A DNA stretch of 51,243 bases from Pseudomonadota bacterium (lineage in GTDB: Bacteria > Pseudomonadota > Gammaproteobacteria > Steroidobacterales > Steroidobacteraceae): assembly GCA_023433705.1 (NCBI GenBank), contig JAEYUC010000050.1:1-51243 (forward strand). The letters run 5' to 3'. Positions 51,213 to 51,243 of the stretch are shown here, piece by piece. Both the position numbers and the translations under genes were made by a program. Position 1 is the first letter of the stretch. Every line of letters starts with the position of its first letter. Below the pieces are notes generated by a model that was given only the letters and a program-made list of their open reading frames with translations, was not told the origin of the DNA and ran no database searches.

Positions 51213-51243
51213 GTGACGCGAGCAATCTTGATCGGTGCCACGG
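51213..51243 (+). CDS. Start of a gene cut by the window edge (probable NAD(P)-binding protein)
   Basis: GTG 51213 with AAGGGAGA 7-12 nt upstream opens a frame reading TRAILIGAT, which is the start of a Rossmann fold (NAD(P)-binding or NmrA-like). Only ten codons are visible. Divergent from the Gfo/Idh gene across 70 nt. Confidence 0.55.
   Translation, partial: MTRAILIGAT

Overview
The window is a continuous stretch of a high-GC bacterial chromosome packed almost entirely with housekeeping genes. The evidence points to a Gammaproteobacterium of the deep-branching, GC-rich part of the class (Xanthomonadales / Nevskiales / Steroidobacter-like). It carries Mla, Bam, dnaX-ybaB-recR, orn/rsgA and ssrA-smpB-ratA-rnfH-bamE-recN-nadK-grpE gene orders typical of gammaproteobacteria, with fur and hrcA added. 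The tmRNA tag is one residue from that of E. coli. GTG and TTG starts and 4-nt stop/start overlaps are very common. Family placement is inference; no 16S rRNA is present.

Layout. 1-3576 (minus): suf Fe-S assembly operon (Rrf2 regulator, sufB, sufC, sufD cut by the window edge). 3727-6883 (plus): mlaFEDCB, inner-membrane and periplasmic parts of the retrograde phospholipid transporter. 6869-11241 (minus): mlaA leads a run into a four-gene hydroxyacid / sugar-acid catabolic cassette (two-subunit UxaA-type dehydratase, FAH-family hydrolase, FMN 2-hydroxyacid dehydrogenase), so this cassette sits between the two halves of Mla. 11316-15399 (minus): bepA, a PIN-PhoH ATPase, a peroxiredoxin and gcvR. 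15494-16689 (plus): dapA and a 95-aa lipoprotein that looks like only the N-terminal part of BamC. 16742-16956: tRNA-Ser(GGA) and SRP RNA, then dnaX-ybaB-recR to 19499. 19513-23456: a CelD-like acetyltransferase, divergent rsgA/orn, and a PLP dehydratase. 23453-24371: a small membrane protein/XRE regulator pair with a clear promoter-operator. 24454-29332: a DUF1249 protein, an unrecognised coiled-coil protein, the Prc protease and several small unknowns. 29393-33674 (plus): a Gfo/Idh oxidoreductase, a DsbA-like protein, a D-2-hydroxyacid dehydrogenase, a carbamoylputrescine amidase and an EF-hand miniprotein. 33693-43978: tmRNA-smpB, ratA-rnfH, bamE, fur, recN-nadK, then the heat-shock cluster hrcA-grpE-dnaK-dnaJ. 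43971-47902: a secreted unknown, then MipA, DUF3019 and a RstA/RstB-type two-component system. 47623-51142 (minus): a PAP2 phosphatase, glycerol kinase and a second Gfo/Idh protein; a divergent gene is cut off at the right edge.

Themes. Envelope maintenance dominates: Mla, BamE, the BamC-like lipoprotein, BepA, Prc and MipA/RstAB. Protein and RNA quality control is the second theme: tmRNA/SmpB, DnaKJ-GrpE, Orn, RsgA and SRP RNA. I saw no transposons, integrases, CRISPR arrays or prophage genes. The points most worth following are the catabolic cassette wired to mlaA, the miniature BamC, the operator of the XRE/membrane pair, the RstA-box-like site before mipA, a hairpin covering the dnaJ ribosome-binding site, and two long antisense gene overlaps. 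No stretch above 300 bases is empty: the only such gaps between proteins hold tmRNA, or nearly reach that size with tRNA plus SRP RNA.
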